Source of the DNA: Galeruca laticollis
Taxonomy: Eukaryota; Arthropoda; Insecta; Coleoptera; Chrysomelidae
Direction: 5' to 3'
NCBI GenBank assembly: GCA_963921935.1
Contig: OY998184.1
Location: 28,449,567 to 28,513,566, forward strand
Length of the DNA: 64,000 nucleotides
Shown piece after piece: positions 55,531-64,000 of this stretch. Position numbers and translations under genes: made by a program. The notes beneath the pieces were generated by a model. That model was not told the origin of the DNA. It saw only the letters and a program-made list of their open reading frames with translations, and made no database searches. Numbering within the stretch: position 1 is the stretch's first letter; each line of letters begins with the position of its first letter.

Positions 55531-55600
55531 AGCTCTGATAGGGAGAGCACAATAAACCTTAGGTTTCATGCATTGCAACCCCGTTAAAATCTAATCTAAT

Positions 55601-55916
55601 CTTGTATGTATGTGAGGTGGCATCATCATGATGGCTCGTGATTGTTTCAATGTATCACAGAATAGAATAGGAAGATTGAAAAAAATACAAACGTAATAAT
55701 GATAAAAATAAACAAACATAGCAACCAGGGATATTAAAACAATGCTAAAACCAGGCAATATGGAAGAAATTATCAGGGAAATAGAAAAATATAATCTATA
55801 AGCACCTACCGAAATGGTAAATCGCAGCAATGAACTAATAGTGATAGGACACACAAGTGTGCAACTTGGAAAATATATATACTTGATAGAGATAATCCTT
55901 AATTCTCAAGGGACAA
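55601..55916. other. Short stretch with an RTE/CR1-type endonuclease relic
   Basis: At about 55731-55803 the + strand reads IKTMLKPGNMEEIIREIEKY, like the start of the endonuclease in retroelements often annotated as craniofacial development protein 2-like (NVRTL-x-x-G...EI-x-x-YN-x-D). A TAA ends it at once. The rest shows nothing recognisable. Confidence 0.4.
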
Positions 55917-56217
55917 TACAGAGAAAGTAGTGGATAACTACATAAGAACAGGGAACCTAGAGAATATACCACTTCATAAACGTCAGCATGCCTACAGAGA
56001 GGGTCCATCAACTGAGACGGCTCTGTATCAGCTGACCGAAGTCATTCAGAGAACTCTCAACAACAAAGAAATCGCAATGTGCGCATTCCTGAATATATCT
56101 GGGGCCTTTGAGAACACAACTCAAGTGTCTGTCAAAGAAGCACTTTAAAGGCGAGGAGTAAATGAAACCATTGTAAAATGGATGTATGAGTTGTTGACGA
56201 CAAGGATAGCTGAGACA
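55917..56217 (+). repeat. 300-bp fragment of the R1/LOA copy 2 family
   Basis: The sequence matches 53465-53764 with only scattered differences, same orientation: gataactacat(c/a)agaac, aacctagagaatataccact, tatcagctgaccgaagtcat. It begins and ends abruptly in the RT region; codons for the first catalytic Asp read AFLNISGAFEN, so that Asp is Asn. A LINE of another family starts directly at 56218. Its lack of both ends suggests rearrangement and not retrotransposition. Confidence 0.8.
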
Positions 56218-57171
56218 GCTTGACATCGTCTATGTGGTGCTTCCACGTGAGTTTACTATTGAAGGTTATTCCCAGAAATTTATAGTGGTCTACTACATCT
56301 AAACTTCTGTCGTTCAGTTTAATATCAGGCGGCATTTGTTCGTTCCGTTTCCTGCTGAATTGGATGACTTTAGATTTTGTTAGAGATAAATTGAATCCTA
56401 CTGTAACATCCCAGTCGAAGATTTTGTTTACGGCGTTTTGGAGTATTGTTGATGTTGTTAATAAGAATTTACCGGGACAGGACAAGAAAAGATCGTCGGC
56501 ATAAATAGAATATTTTATTGGGGGTCTAACAGAGGAGCATACGTCATTTAAGACTAAAATGAATAGGGTTGGGCTTAATACAGAGCCCTGGGGGACCCCA
56601 TATTCAAGGTTAAATGGTTTGGAAAAATGACCGTTGACGGATACTTTGGAAGATCGATTACTCAGAAAATTTGTTAAAACGTTCAGGATATTATCTTCTA
56701 GATTTATTTCTTTTAATTTATTGGTAATAGCGGGTCTCCAGACTTTATCAAACGCACTTTGTATATCAATAGACACTGCTACCACTTCTTGTTTCTTTGC
56801 AAAATCATTGGAAATCTCTGCAGATACCAAACTATCAGTCGTACATCTTTGGAACCGGAAATCAGATTGGGCTGGATTTACAGTTTATTAGTTTCGAGGT
56901 ACCAGAGTAGCCGTTTGTTCACCATTTTTTCTAGGAGCTTACCCATCGTGCAGGTTAATGAAATAGGTCTAAAGGATTCTGGTTTTAGGGAATCGGCATA
57001 ATTTTTCATAAATGGTAGTATAACAGAATCCATATTTTCGGAAATTTATGGTTGGTCCATATTTTATTATACAGTTCCAGTAGTTTGTTTAAACTGGATG
57101 TAGAAAGGTGTTTTAAGAAGATCAAAAGGACGCCATCTGGTCTGGCAGCGGAGTTTTTGGAAAGAGTAATT

Positions 57172-59711
57172 GAGGACCATTTTTTAAAACTCGATAAGTA
57201 CATTTTTACCGAAATTGAGTTATACATGGATTCTATAAAAAAATTTAATGCCGGACCTGCTGGTAGCGTCAGATTCATGAAAACGCGACAACTACAAGAG
57301 CTATAGCATAGCCAAAATTTTGCGGTTTTTCAAAATCCGATAACTACACGGACTTTTTAAAAACTCGATAACTACACTGATATTGTAAAACTCGATCAGT
57401 AACGAACCTGTACCTATTATTTAAATGAATCATTTCTGTCGTTAGTGCCGATTAAGCTTACAGTGATCAGTGCTTCTCGTTACCACGTGTTTTGTTTTTC
57501 TTTTCAAAATATGGATGAAATGAATGAAGAATATAGTAAATACGTAGGCCTTGCGCAAAAGGGAAGAAAATTTCGTATTTCCAAAAACAACCATGATCAA
57601 GGAAGACCAAAAATTACGCACTATAAAAAAGAGAGGTTAGGTGAAGCGAACATCGCATGTAATCATTTCCAAGACAAGACAAAAGGCGTTGTTTGTAATA
57701 CAGGAGAACTGACAAGAAATGAAATACTTGGTAAGTACCATATTTTTGAATTCGCTTTTGAATGAAGATTTTCACAGACTGTTTAGCTTTTAGAAACATG
57801 ATATATTATACAAATGACGCGAACAAAATTGAGCAAGATAAAATATTGCTAAAGTTCATGCAAGAGATGAAACGAATCTGAGGAGAAACAGAAAACTTTT
57901 GGTCAAATACTCCATTATTACCCTTCTAAGGGTAATTTTCCTGTTTGTGCTGCTACTTTTCAAAAGATAACTGGTAGGTCAAAAAGTTATTTTTATTTAT
58001 TTGTCATTCCGAACTTGTCTCATGTTTTAGGTGCAAGTAAAGACAGACTGTCCGGTATTTCAAAAAAATTTCTTGCCGGAGAACTATTGGTTGAGAAGCG
58101 AGGAGGTCGTGTACAAAAGCAGGTTGATAAAGATATTACTGAAGCAATAAAGGCACACATAAGCAGCTACAAATGCAGAGAAAGTCACTGCTCGAGAGCA
58201 AAATGCAGAAGAAGCTACCTACCACCTGAGTTAAACATACAGAAAATGTACAACAAATTTTTTGACACAACAAATTTTAAATGTTTTTTGGCTAAGTACA
58301 GATTTTTCATCAAAACTTTAGGCTTTGGAAATCCACATTCAGATACATGTTTTATCTGTAAGGAGTTTCTGGTAAATATGAAAAGAACCAAGAAGCAAGA
58401 AATTAACTCCGCACCAAGTATAGGCTTCATAAGATGAGAGCAAAGGCCTTTTTCAAATACACGAATACATTCCGACAAATTACATTCAAAGTTTGTTTCG
58501 ATTGCCAACAAAATCAGCCGTTGCCAAAAATGTCTGTTGGTGAAGTTTTTTATTTAAGACAAGTTTGGCTGTATAACCTAGGCATTGTACATCATCAACA
58601 TAAAAAGCAATCCAAAGAAGATACCAGCTTCTACGTTTGGTTGGAAACGCAGGGAGGTCGGGGCTGCAATGAGATAGCTTCTGCTCTGTTAGATTATCTG
58701 AGCAAACTTGAAAACACATTGTCTGATGAAGGCAAGAATGAGTTGATCTTGGAGTTGTTTTCAGACTCGTGTTCCTCCCAAAACAAGAACAGCACCATGA
58801 TGACAGTTCTGATCTACTTTTTGGAAAAGTCTACAGTTTTTAAGGAAATACGACATGTTTTTCCCATAAGAGGTCATAGTTTCATGCCTGCAGATAGGGT
58901 TTTTGGAAGAGTGGAGAAGGAATATCGAAGACGAGAAGAAATTTTAGGACCGAGTGAGTATCACGAGATTTTGAAAAACCATGTAACTGTCAATATTTGG
59001 GGACAAGACTGGAATACATTTGATTATAAGTCGGTATCACAGAATATTGTGAAGAAAAAGCTACCTTTTAAAATAAGTGAAGCTCGAGTCCTAACGTACC
59101 AGAAAAGAAATAAGACAGTGATTTGCATAGTCCGCAATACATATACTGGTTATGACATAGAAGTCGGCAGTTTTAAAAAATATGTCAAAAACGCAAATCA
59201 GATATCAGCATCTCAGAAGCTTCCAGCAGTCAATCATGTAAGTGATCTTAAGAAAGGCGATGTCAAAAAGCTGTTGCGTGGCATTGAGCTGACTGATGAA
59301 GTATCTTCTTTTTATGATTAAGTTATGAAAGGAACTGCCCTTAGTGCTGACGATAATACTGATTCGGTAGTGGATGTGTGAAATAGTTTCAATGTTTCAT
59401 AGTTGTATAGAGTTATTTTTTATTTAAAAAATGTTATTTGTCCTTAACATGAAAGTATTTATTTCAATGTTCATTACGTAAGTACGTACTTATCGAGTTT
59501 TCAAAAAACTGCGTATTTGTTTATTTTTTGTCAACTTATAATAAAGTTGATATTCATAATTTTTCCTCATTTATTTGTTCCCTTTTATTATTACTTTCTT
59601 AATTAAATGTTTTCATTGGTCATTAAGTATTGTCGTGTTAACCAGATAAAAAAAATGCTCTCCTGAAAATTCTTCATTTTGTAGTTATCGAATTTTAAAA
59701 AAACGGTCCTC
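57172..59711 (+). mobile_element. 2.54-kb DNA transposon, DUF7869-like/Sola-like, with AATT target duplication
   Basis: Terminal inverted repeats of about 36 bp: GAGGACCATTTTTTAAAACT at the left and, in inverse, GAGGACCGTTTTTTTAAAAT at the right, followed by CGATAA(G/C)TACA in both. AATT is present at 57168-57171 and 59712-59715. Removing the element and one AATT rejoins the minus-strand LINE reading frame exactly, which confirms ends and duplication. Inside the ends, copies of AAACTCGATAACTAC-like motifs recur (57340-57395, 59488-59515). One three-exon gene is inside. A 4-bp duplication and GRGG-like ends recall the Sola group, but that is from memory. Confidence 0.85.
57511..59321 (+). pseudogene. 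Putative transposase (DUF7869-like), three exons, two frameshifts
   Basis: Exons 57511-57730, 57778-57973 and 58031-59321, with GT-AG introns of 47 and 57 bp whose phases fit. N-terminal basic region; a conserved GNFPVCAATFQKITGASKDR block over the second junction; a Cys/His cluster (CRESHCSRAKC, CFICKEF, CFDCQQ) likely to bind zinc. The probable RNase-H-fold core has WLETQGGRGCNEIAS, LELFSDSCSSQNKN and GHSFMPADRVFGRVEK, where Asp, Asp and Asp/Glu are candidate catalytic residues. C-terminal part with LPFKISEARVLTY and a KKGDVKKLL helix. Frameshifts near 57880 and 58395 are the only breaks, so the insertion is young. Transposase function is inferred from its place between TIRs and from the motif order. 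Confidence 0.65.
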
Positions 59712-61269
59712 AATTGCTTGTGTGAGTTCTTGGAATATGAAATGGGCATTGCGTGAGTTGGAATGTACAGTATCTAGGGGACATTTGACTAGGGGAGTTT
59801 GAGGTGTGCTCATATTCTTCGATTTTTCTTGAAGGGAGTCTGCTAGGATATTGGCAATGTCTTCGCTGTTGTAAAAAGTTGGTCGTCTTTAATTATTGCT
59901 GGTATAGTGTTTAAAGTACTACGACCTTGCATTAGTTTTACGTTTTTCCAAACTTCCCCAGGAGTAGTTGCTGGTGTTATGCTGCTCACATAATTGTTCC
60001 AGGATGCCGTTTTGCTTTCTTTAATGATACGTTTTGACCTGGCTTTTAATTTCTTGAGGTCTATAAGATCCACTTGAGAACGGGTTTTCCTATATCTATT
60101 TAAAACCTTGTTACAATAATCTTTTCCAGCTGTTTTGCAGGACTCATTCCACTATGGTACGATTTTTCTGGATGCATCTATCTCGTACTTTCCAATATAC
60201 TTTTCTGCAGAGGTGATTATACATTTTAGGAATTGTACAGTTATTTCGTCTATGTTTTCGTCAATTTCGAGTGTGTCAGTTAATGATGCAGTAAATAACT
60301 TGAACATATACCAATCTGCGTATTTTGTTTTCCATTTCGTCAAGGTATTTGGTGGTTTGATAGTGTTGTCGGTGATTAGAATTGGGAAGTGGTCGCTATC
60401 GTATAGGCTCTCTAGTGCTCACCAGTTCGTTAAGGATGCTGTTCTGGGGTCGCTGAAACTGAGATCTATAGATGAAAAAATTCCTGATGCTATGCTGAAC
60501 TGGGTGTTGCTGCCAGTATTTAGTAGACATAAACCGGTATTATTGTTCACTATGTTTTCTATTGTTTTACCTCTACCGAAGGTGCGTTCTGAGCCCCACA
60601 TTACGTTGTGAGCCCCACATTACGTTGTGAGCATCGAAGTCGCCAACAAGAATGAACGACTTGGGTAATTGTGAAGTGAGATCTGCAATATCGGATTCTC
60701 GTAAGTCACAATTTGGAGGTATGTAAATGCTGCATATTGTAATCTTGCGTGGACACTAGACATTTACAGCAACGGCTTCAAGGTTGGTGGTTAGTGGTAG
60801 ATTGGAAGAGAAAAGATCATTAGAAATAAATATTGAAGCCCCCCTCACTGGCCCTTGTGAATGTTGTTCTGATAAAGTGGTAGCCTACAAAGTTTTTCAG
60901 ATATGGCTTATGGGAATTTTTGAAGTTTGTTTCTTGGAGACACAGTATATTAGGCTGATATTCAGAAATTAGTTGTTGTCTTCGTTCAATGCGAGGATAA
61001 AACCCATCGCAATTCCATTGGATTAAATGTAACATTATTAAAGTAGTAAAAGAAGAAAAAAAGGGAAGTAAAGATCTTCATTAGCACTTTGCCCTACTGA
61101 TGATTGCGTTGTTGCGCTAGAGATGCTCCCCGTGTCGGTTTCTTCGAGGGCTATGCTACCTTTGATTTTTTTCCGCAGGCGAGAAAATCTATTTTCATTG
61201 GTCGATCTTTTAGATGGGGATATATATCTTGCATATTAGTTAGGAGGCCTTCAATAACGGGCGTGAATT

Positions 61270-62460
61270 TTACAGCTTCTGCATAGGTGTTAGCATTATT
61301 GTATGTGTTTTCGATGAAAGCGATGAAATTTTCCACGGGCATGACATAGTTTTCAGGGTTGTCTTGAAGGTACGCTTCTTTGATGATGTTATTGTTTCCT
61401 CAGTTAGATATGATTGGGGTTCTGATTTTTGAGTAGTTTCTTTCTTTAGCGTTTTCCTTGCAAATCTACTGGGTTTGATGGCGTCGGTGGTATTATTAGG
61501 AGGTGGCATAATAGATGATTCACTTAAAATTACCGGAGATCCATCTCTAGAAACATCGTTATCGCTGGGTGTTGTATCTGAATGAACTCTCTTTAATGCT
61601 GTTTGAAGTACCGGTAGTTTATTTTCTTGGTCATTCACTTTGGTGCTTGTATCTATTTGGCAAGGGGGTAGCTGTTGATTTTCGTTATCAGTAATAGTTT
61701 GAGAAGAACTATGTGTGGGCGGGTTTGGACAGTTTGTTGCAATATGACCTGTTTCTTTGCATATGAAGCATTCCATTCGGTAAGTGGAAAGACATATTCG
61801 GTGATCGTTATTGTCGAAGTGAATTGTTGTAGATGTTTGCAGTTCAAAATTGTCATATGGTGGGAAAACGAAAACTTGTCGTCTGAAGCTGAGAATATGA
61901 CTATACTCATCTCCAGGGATACCGGCCTTTAGAAAAGAGATGGGAGAGGCTAGATTCAGTCCTAGATTTTTAAGAGCGATTTCAGCAAGATCATGTGGAA
62001 TGCATGGACTAATATTAGAAATTAATATTCGTTTGGTCGGTGATACGAGTCTGCGGATGTTGAAGGTTTTGTTTCCTATGGATATGATAAAGTGGGAGTT
62101 AACAATAAGATCAACTAATTCAGATTTGGAAAGGTATATGCATATTCTATTATTAGAAATTCGGGAAGCAAATATAATGTTCTTGGCACTAATGATGTCA
62201 CCTATGGCTTTAACGTAGTCAAACAATTTTAGGTTTTCTTTCACATGTAAGACAATTGCTTGATTCTTTTTGGGATATGCAGGTTTGGGAACCGATTTAG
62301 CTACTGATGAATACGAAGTGCTAGGAGAAGGAATTTGAGTACCACTGTTTTCTTGAGACATTATGTTTTTGGATGCGGTTTTAGTTTTATCTTGATTGGT
62401 GCTGCTCTCGTAGTCAAAATCAAAAGCGGCACGCTGTATATTATCATTATTATTTGCCAT
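61270..62460 (-). CDS. I-like LINE ORF1 protein with CCHC zinc knuckle (copy C)
   Basis: Open frame of 396 codons, ATG at 62460. Residues 1-60 are polar and disordered (Ser/Thr/Asn-rich). About 70-235 form the conserved ORF1 domain (AIVLHVKENLKLFDYVKAIG, ISNNRICIYLS, RRLVSPTKRILISNISPCIP, DEYSHILSFRRQVFVFPPYD). About 240-255 is the zinc knuckle CFICKETGHIATNC. The rest is Ser/Pro-rich. A likely frameshift near 61375 moves the family C-terminus into the frame at 61342-61151 (NFIAFIENTYNNANTYAEAV). It is the most complete ORF1 of the three copies. Confidence 0.7.
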   Translation of the reverse strand: MANNNDNIQRAAFDFDYESSTNQDKTKTASKNIMSQENSGTQIPSPSTSYSSVAKSVPKPAYPKKNQAIVLHVKENLKLFDYVKAIGDIISAKNIIFASRISNNRICIYLSKSELVDLIVNSHFIISIGNKTFNIRRLVSPTKRILISNISPCIPHDLAEIALKNLGLNLASPISFLKAGIPGDEYSHILSFRRQVFVFPPYDNFELQTSTTIHFDNNDHRICLSTYRMECFICKETGHIATNCPNPPTHSSSQTITDNENQQLPPCQIDTSTKVNDQENKLPVLQTALKRVHSDTTPSDNDVSRDGSPVILSESSIMPPPNNTTDAIKPSRFARKTLKKETTQKSEPQSYLTEETITSSKKRTFKTTLKTMSCPWKISSLSSKTHTIMLTPMQKL

Positions 62461-62789
62461 TAATTTGACGAAGGTAGACCAGCAAACCAGTTTCCATTAT
62501 CTTGAAAAACTGGTTGCTTATCAGTTCCGAAACTGAATATACTAAATGCGTCTCTTGTCGACAAGAAACAGCTATTTTGGTACTATTAACAAGTATTGCA
62601 AAAAGTGTTATTATTTATAGTTGAAAGTCTAATTACCTCGATGTTATTATACACAACGGGAACCACACGTTAATCACTTTTAAGTTTTACTTATTACAAA
62701 TATTCGACAGCCTACGCACAGCGATGTTAACTCGGTCGAGTTCACCAGCTCTGTTATGCATTTTAAATTAATTGGTTATGTTGTATTAG

Positions 62790-62877
62790 TCTTTATACCT
62801 AACCTTATTATTATATTATTTATTGTTGTATAACAGTTAGAGGGGATTTCCCGTGGGAAATAAATAAATAAATAAAA
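62790..62877 (+). repeat. 3' end of a LINE with (AAAT)n tail
   Basis: GAGGGGATTTCCCGTGGGAA is followed by four AAAT units and AAAA, a typical short 3' UTR end plus simple-repeat tail of an insect LINE on +. No coding part remains. Confidence 0.5.
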
Positions 62878-62887
62878 ATCTGGGTAC

Positions 62888-63400
62888 TACTATTTCTTAA
62901 ATATGACATAAACACCTAAACATTTATCTTCAGTTGTAGGTTTTCTGCGGCATGATTTGAAAAACTCAATCATTGCACGAGTTTCGTTAAACTTTTTTAC
63001 TAATTTATTGACAGTAGACTTTCTTATGAGATTTCTGCTAGGATAGAAATTATTAAAGATTATTCAAAATAAACTATTTTATTCAATCATAGTTATCTTA
63101 ATGTTATTATTTTAACTTCGACGGAGATATTGCAAATGTAGTTATAACTCCGAAATTACGGAAATTAGGTGCAGGAAAAAATATTCAACATTTTTTAAAG
63201 ATTTCAAAAACAGAAAAAATACAGGGTGATCCGTTTGAAATAACAAAGTTCATTATATTTTGAGAAGAACTAAAGATCTGACAACATTGTAAATACCACC
63301 ATAAAATCGGCCGTATTACAAAACCCTTACAAACCAAAATTGATAAAAATCGTACAAGGTGTTTCCAAGATAATTGAAGCGTTCCATACATAAAACTCAC
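62888..63400 (-). pseudogene. Remnant of a mariner-type element related to that at 19964-21850
   Basis: On minus, 63050-62888 encodes LIRKSTVNKLVKKFNETRAM and then a TTEDKCL stretch, the helix-turn-helix region of this transposase type. Upstream (63230-63400) the order of words tacagggtgat, tctgacaacattgtaaat and aattgataaaaatcgtaca parallels the inner end of the TIR at 21660-21800. Only the N-terminal part of the gene is left. Confidence 0.5.
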
Positions 63401-63654
63401 TCAGTATATAGATGGGATTACACCTATATAAGTCCGAAAATAAGAGTTTTTCATACAGGATTTTGACTTTTTGAATGTCGATTCCCACCAACCCATTTGG
63501 GCTTATAGTTGAAAGGATGATTGCTTAAGCTATAGACCGGTTTCGGTCGGTCTTCTAATACCTCTCGTTAGTATAACATATATTATGCTTTTTCGATTAG
63601 TTCCTTAAATCTGACGTAAATAGTTATAACTTGTGTACGGCAGGGCTCAGTTCT

Positions 63655-64000
63655 GTTCTTTTTGTACCGGGTGTCCCAATAAGAATGGCTCTCGGTCATA
63701 TATCAGAATCCTTTCATAGTATAGTTACGGGAAAAATTATAACAAAAGTGGCCTCGAGAAAAACATGGCAATTATTTTAAGTTTGTATGTCTACCGCTAG
63801 AGGGTGCAATTGAATAAAAAAATTAAGGGGAATAACGAAAACAATCATCGCATTTTTCAAAAAATTCTGCGTATATTTGATATTACAAGTTTTAGTCTAC
63901 CTACTCAAATAAGGGTTGTGGAAAAGTGGGAACTGTGTTAGAAAAAAACGCCCATAACTCCGGTTTTACTTAACCGATTTTTGCAAACGCATTCTTCTGA
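63655..64000. mobile_element. Start of a MITE-like repeat running off the window
   Basis: It begins CCGGGTGTCCCAATAAGAAT, a terminus of a kind common in insect MITEs, and goes on with ctagagggtgcaattg and cccataactccgg words. The other end is outside the window. No coding capacity. Confidence 0.35.

Larger units (their letters stand above)
50000..55600 (+). mobile_element. R1/LOA-type non-LTR retrotransposon (copy 2), nearly complete
   Basis: A GC-richer 5' UTR (about 50000-50640), a broken ORF1 (to 51872), ORF2 (51905-55530) with endonuclease, RT and RNase H, then a short 3' UTR ending near CCCCGTTAAAATCTAATCTA at 55580-55600. Its GC content stands out from the surroundings. ORF2 has few breaks and an intact YADD, so this is one of the younger insertions in the window. 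It lies downstream of the ENTR1-like gene in the same orientation. Confidence 0.85.
56218..61035 (-). pseudogene. I-like LINE ORF2 (copy C), interrupted and truncated
   Basis: Endonuclease: LIQWNCDGFYPRIERRQQLI and ILCLQETNF (61035-60820), then MWGSERTFGRGKTIEN and SSIDLSFSDP (60601-60419). A 19-bp tandem duplication at about 60593-60630 shifts the frame. Linker pieces at 60343-60152 and 60073-59843 (KTASWNNYVSSITP, PGEVWKNVKLMQGR). The pre-RT is cut by the DNA transposon; beyond it LSKNSAARPDGV, then RT at 56830-56218 with VAVSIDIQSAFDKVW, GVPQGSVLSPTLFILV and YSIYADDLFLSC (catalytic Asp present). It ends in the thumb (GITFNSKLTWKHHIDDV). No RNase H. Confidence 0.75.
56218..62790 (-). mobile_element. 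I-like non-LTR retrotransposon (copy C), split by a DNA transposon
   Basis: Minus-strand order: 5' UTR (about 62790-62461), ORF1 (62460-61270), ORF2 endonuclease (about 61035-59960), pre-RT, then after the DNA transposon at 57172-59711 the RT (57167-56218). It stops within the RT thumb at 56218, so RNase H and the 3' tail are missing. Loss of the 3' end is not the result of normal target-primed insertion and points to later deletion or recombination with the adjacent R1/LOA fragment. Confidence 0.8.

Noticed and set aside
60784..60972. + strand open frame with CECC motif
   Set aside because: It is antisense to the LINE endonuclease and is explained by it.

Overview
The window is a piece of an animal, almost certainly insect, nuclear genome. 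It is AT-rich, its genes have short GT-AG introns, and it is dominated by transposable elements of types typical of large repeat-rich insect genomes: Harbinger, Tc1/mariner, P-like, Penelope, Copia, and CR1-, R1/LOA- and I-like LINEs. The mixture resembles beetle genomes, but that is an inference and no species can be named from the sequence. I see no bacterial gene, CRISPR array, rRNA or tRNA gene.

Only one ordinary host gene is visible. It is the 3' part of an ENTR1 (SDCCAG3)-like coiled-coil gene on the + strand, in four exons at 4510-4770, 19027-19089, 19481-19635 and 49535-49658. The splice phases agree (0, 0, 2), the stop is at 49656-49658 and an AATAAA lies at 49875. Its introns are about 14.3 kb, 0.39 kb and 29.9 kb and consist almost entirely of transposons, many nested inside one another. 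The 5' exons lie before the window.

Layout. 128-4321: Harbinger element with an intact two-exon Myb-like gene and a decayed transposase. 4.9-5.2 kb: T/G-rich degenerate repeat. 5.7-10.4 kb: CR1-like LINE broken by an ~0.8 kb insertion. 10.4-12.0 kb: decayed gene of an uncharacterised repeat-associated family. 12.6-17.4 kb: R1/LOA-type LINE (minus), followed by a truncated CR1-like LINE (17.36-18.6 kb). 19.13-19.40 kb: inverted Penelope termini filling the short ENTR1 intron. About 19.8-29.4 kb: an old DNA transposon with a large zinc-binding putative transposase, split by a long-TIR mariner (19964-21850), an I-like LINE (22.4-26.6 kb) and a probable LTR fragment (28.5-29.3 kb). 29.8-30.5 kb: P-element-like remnant. 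31.16-34.79 kb: I-like LINE (minus) lacking its reverse transcriptase. 35168-40304: TIR element holding a nearly complete Penelope element (35598-38703). 41457-48974: Copia element with both LTRs, holding an intron-containing Tc1-like transposon (43518-46849), which itself holds a 174-bp tandem repeat and a foldback MITE.

Downstream of ENTR1, 50.0-55.6 kb is a fairly young R1/LOA-type LINE with an intact YADD. A 300-bp piece of the same family follows at 55.92-56.22 kb. 56.2-62.8 kb is an I-like LINE (minus) split at 57172-59711 by a 2.54-kb DNA transposon with clear TIRs and a 4-bp AATT target duplication. This last element and its older relative at 19.8-29.4 kb are the most interesting content. 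No operon-like or multi-gene host system is visible; what the window offers is a readable order of transposon insertions in and beside one host gene.
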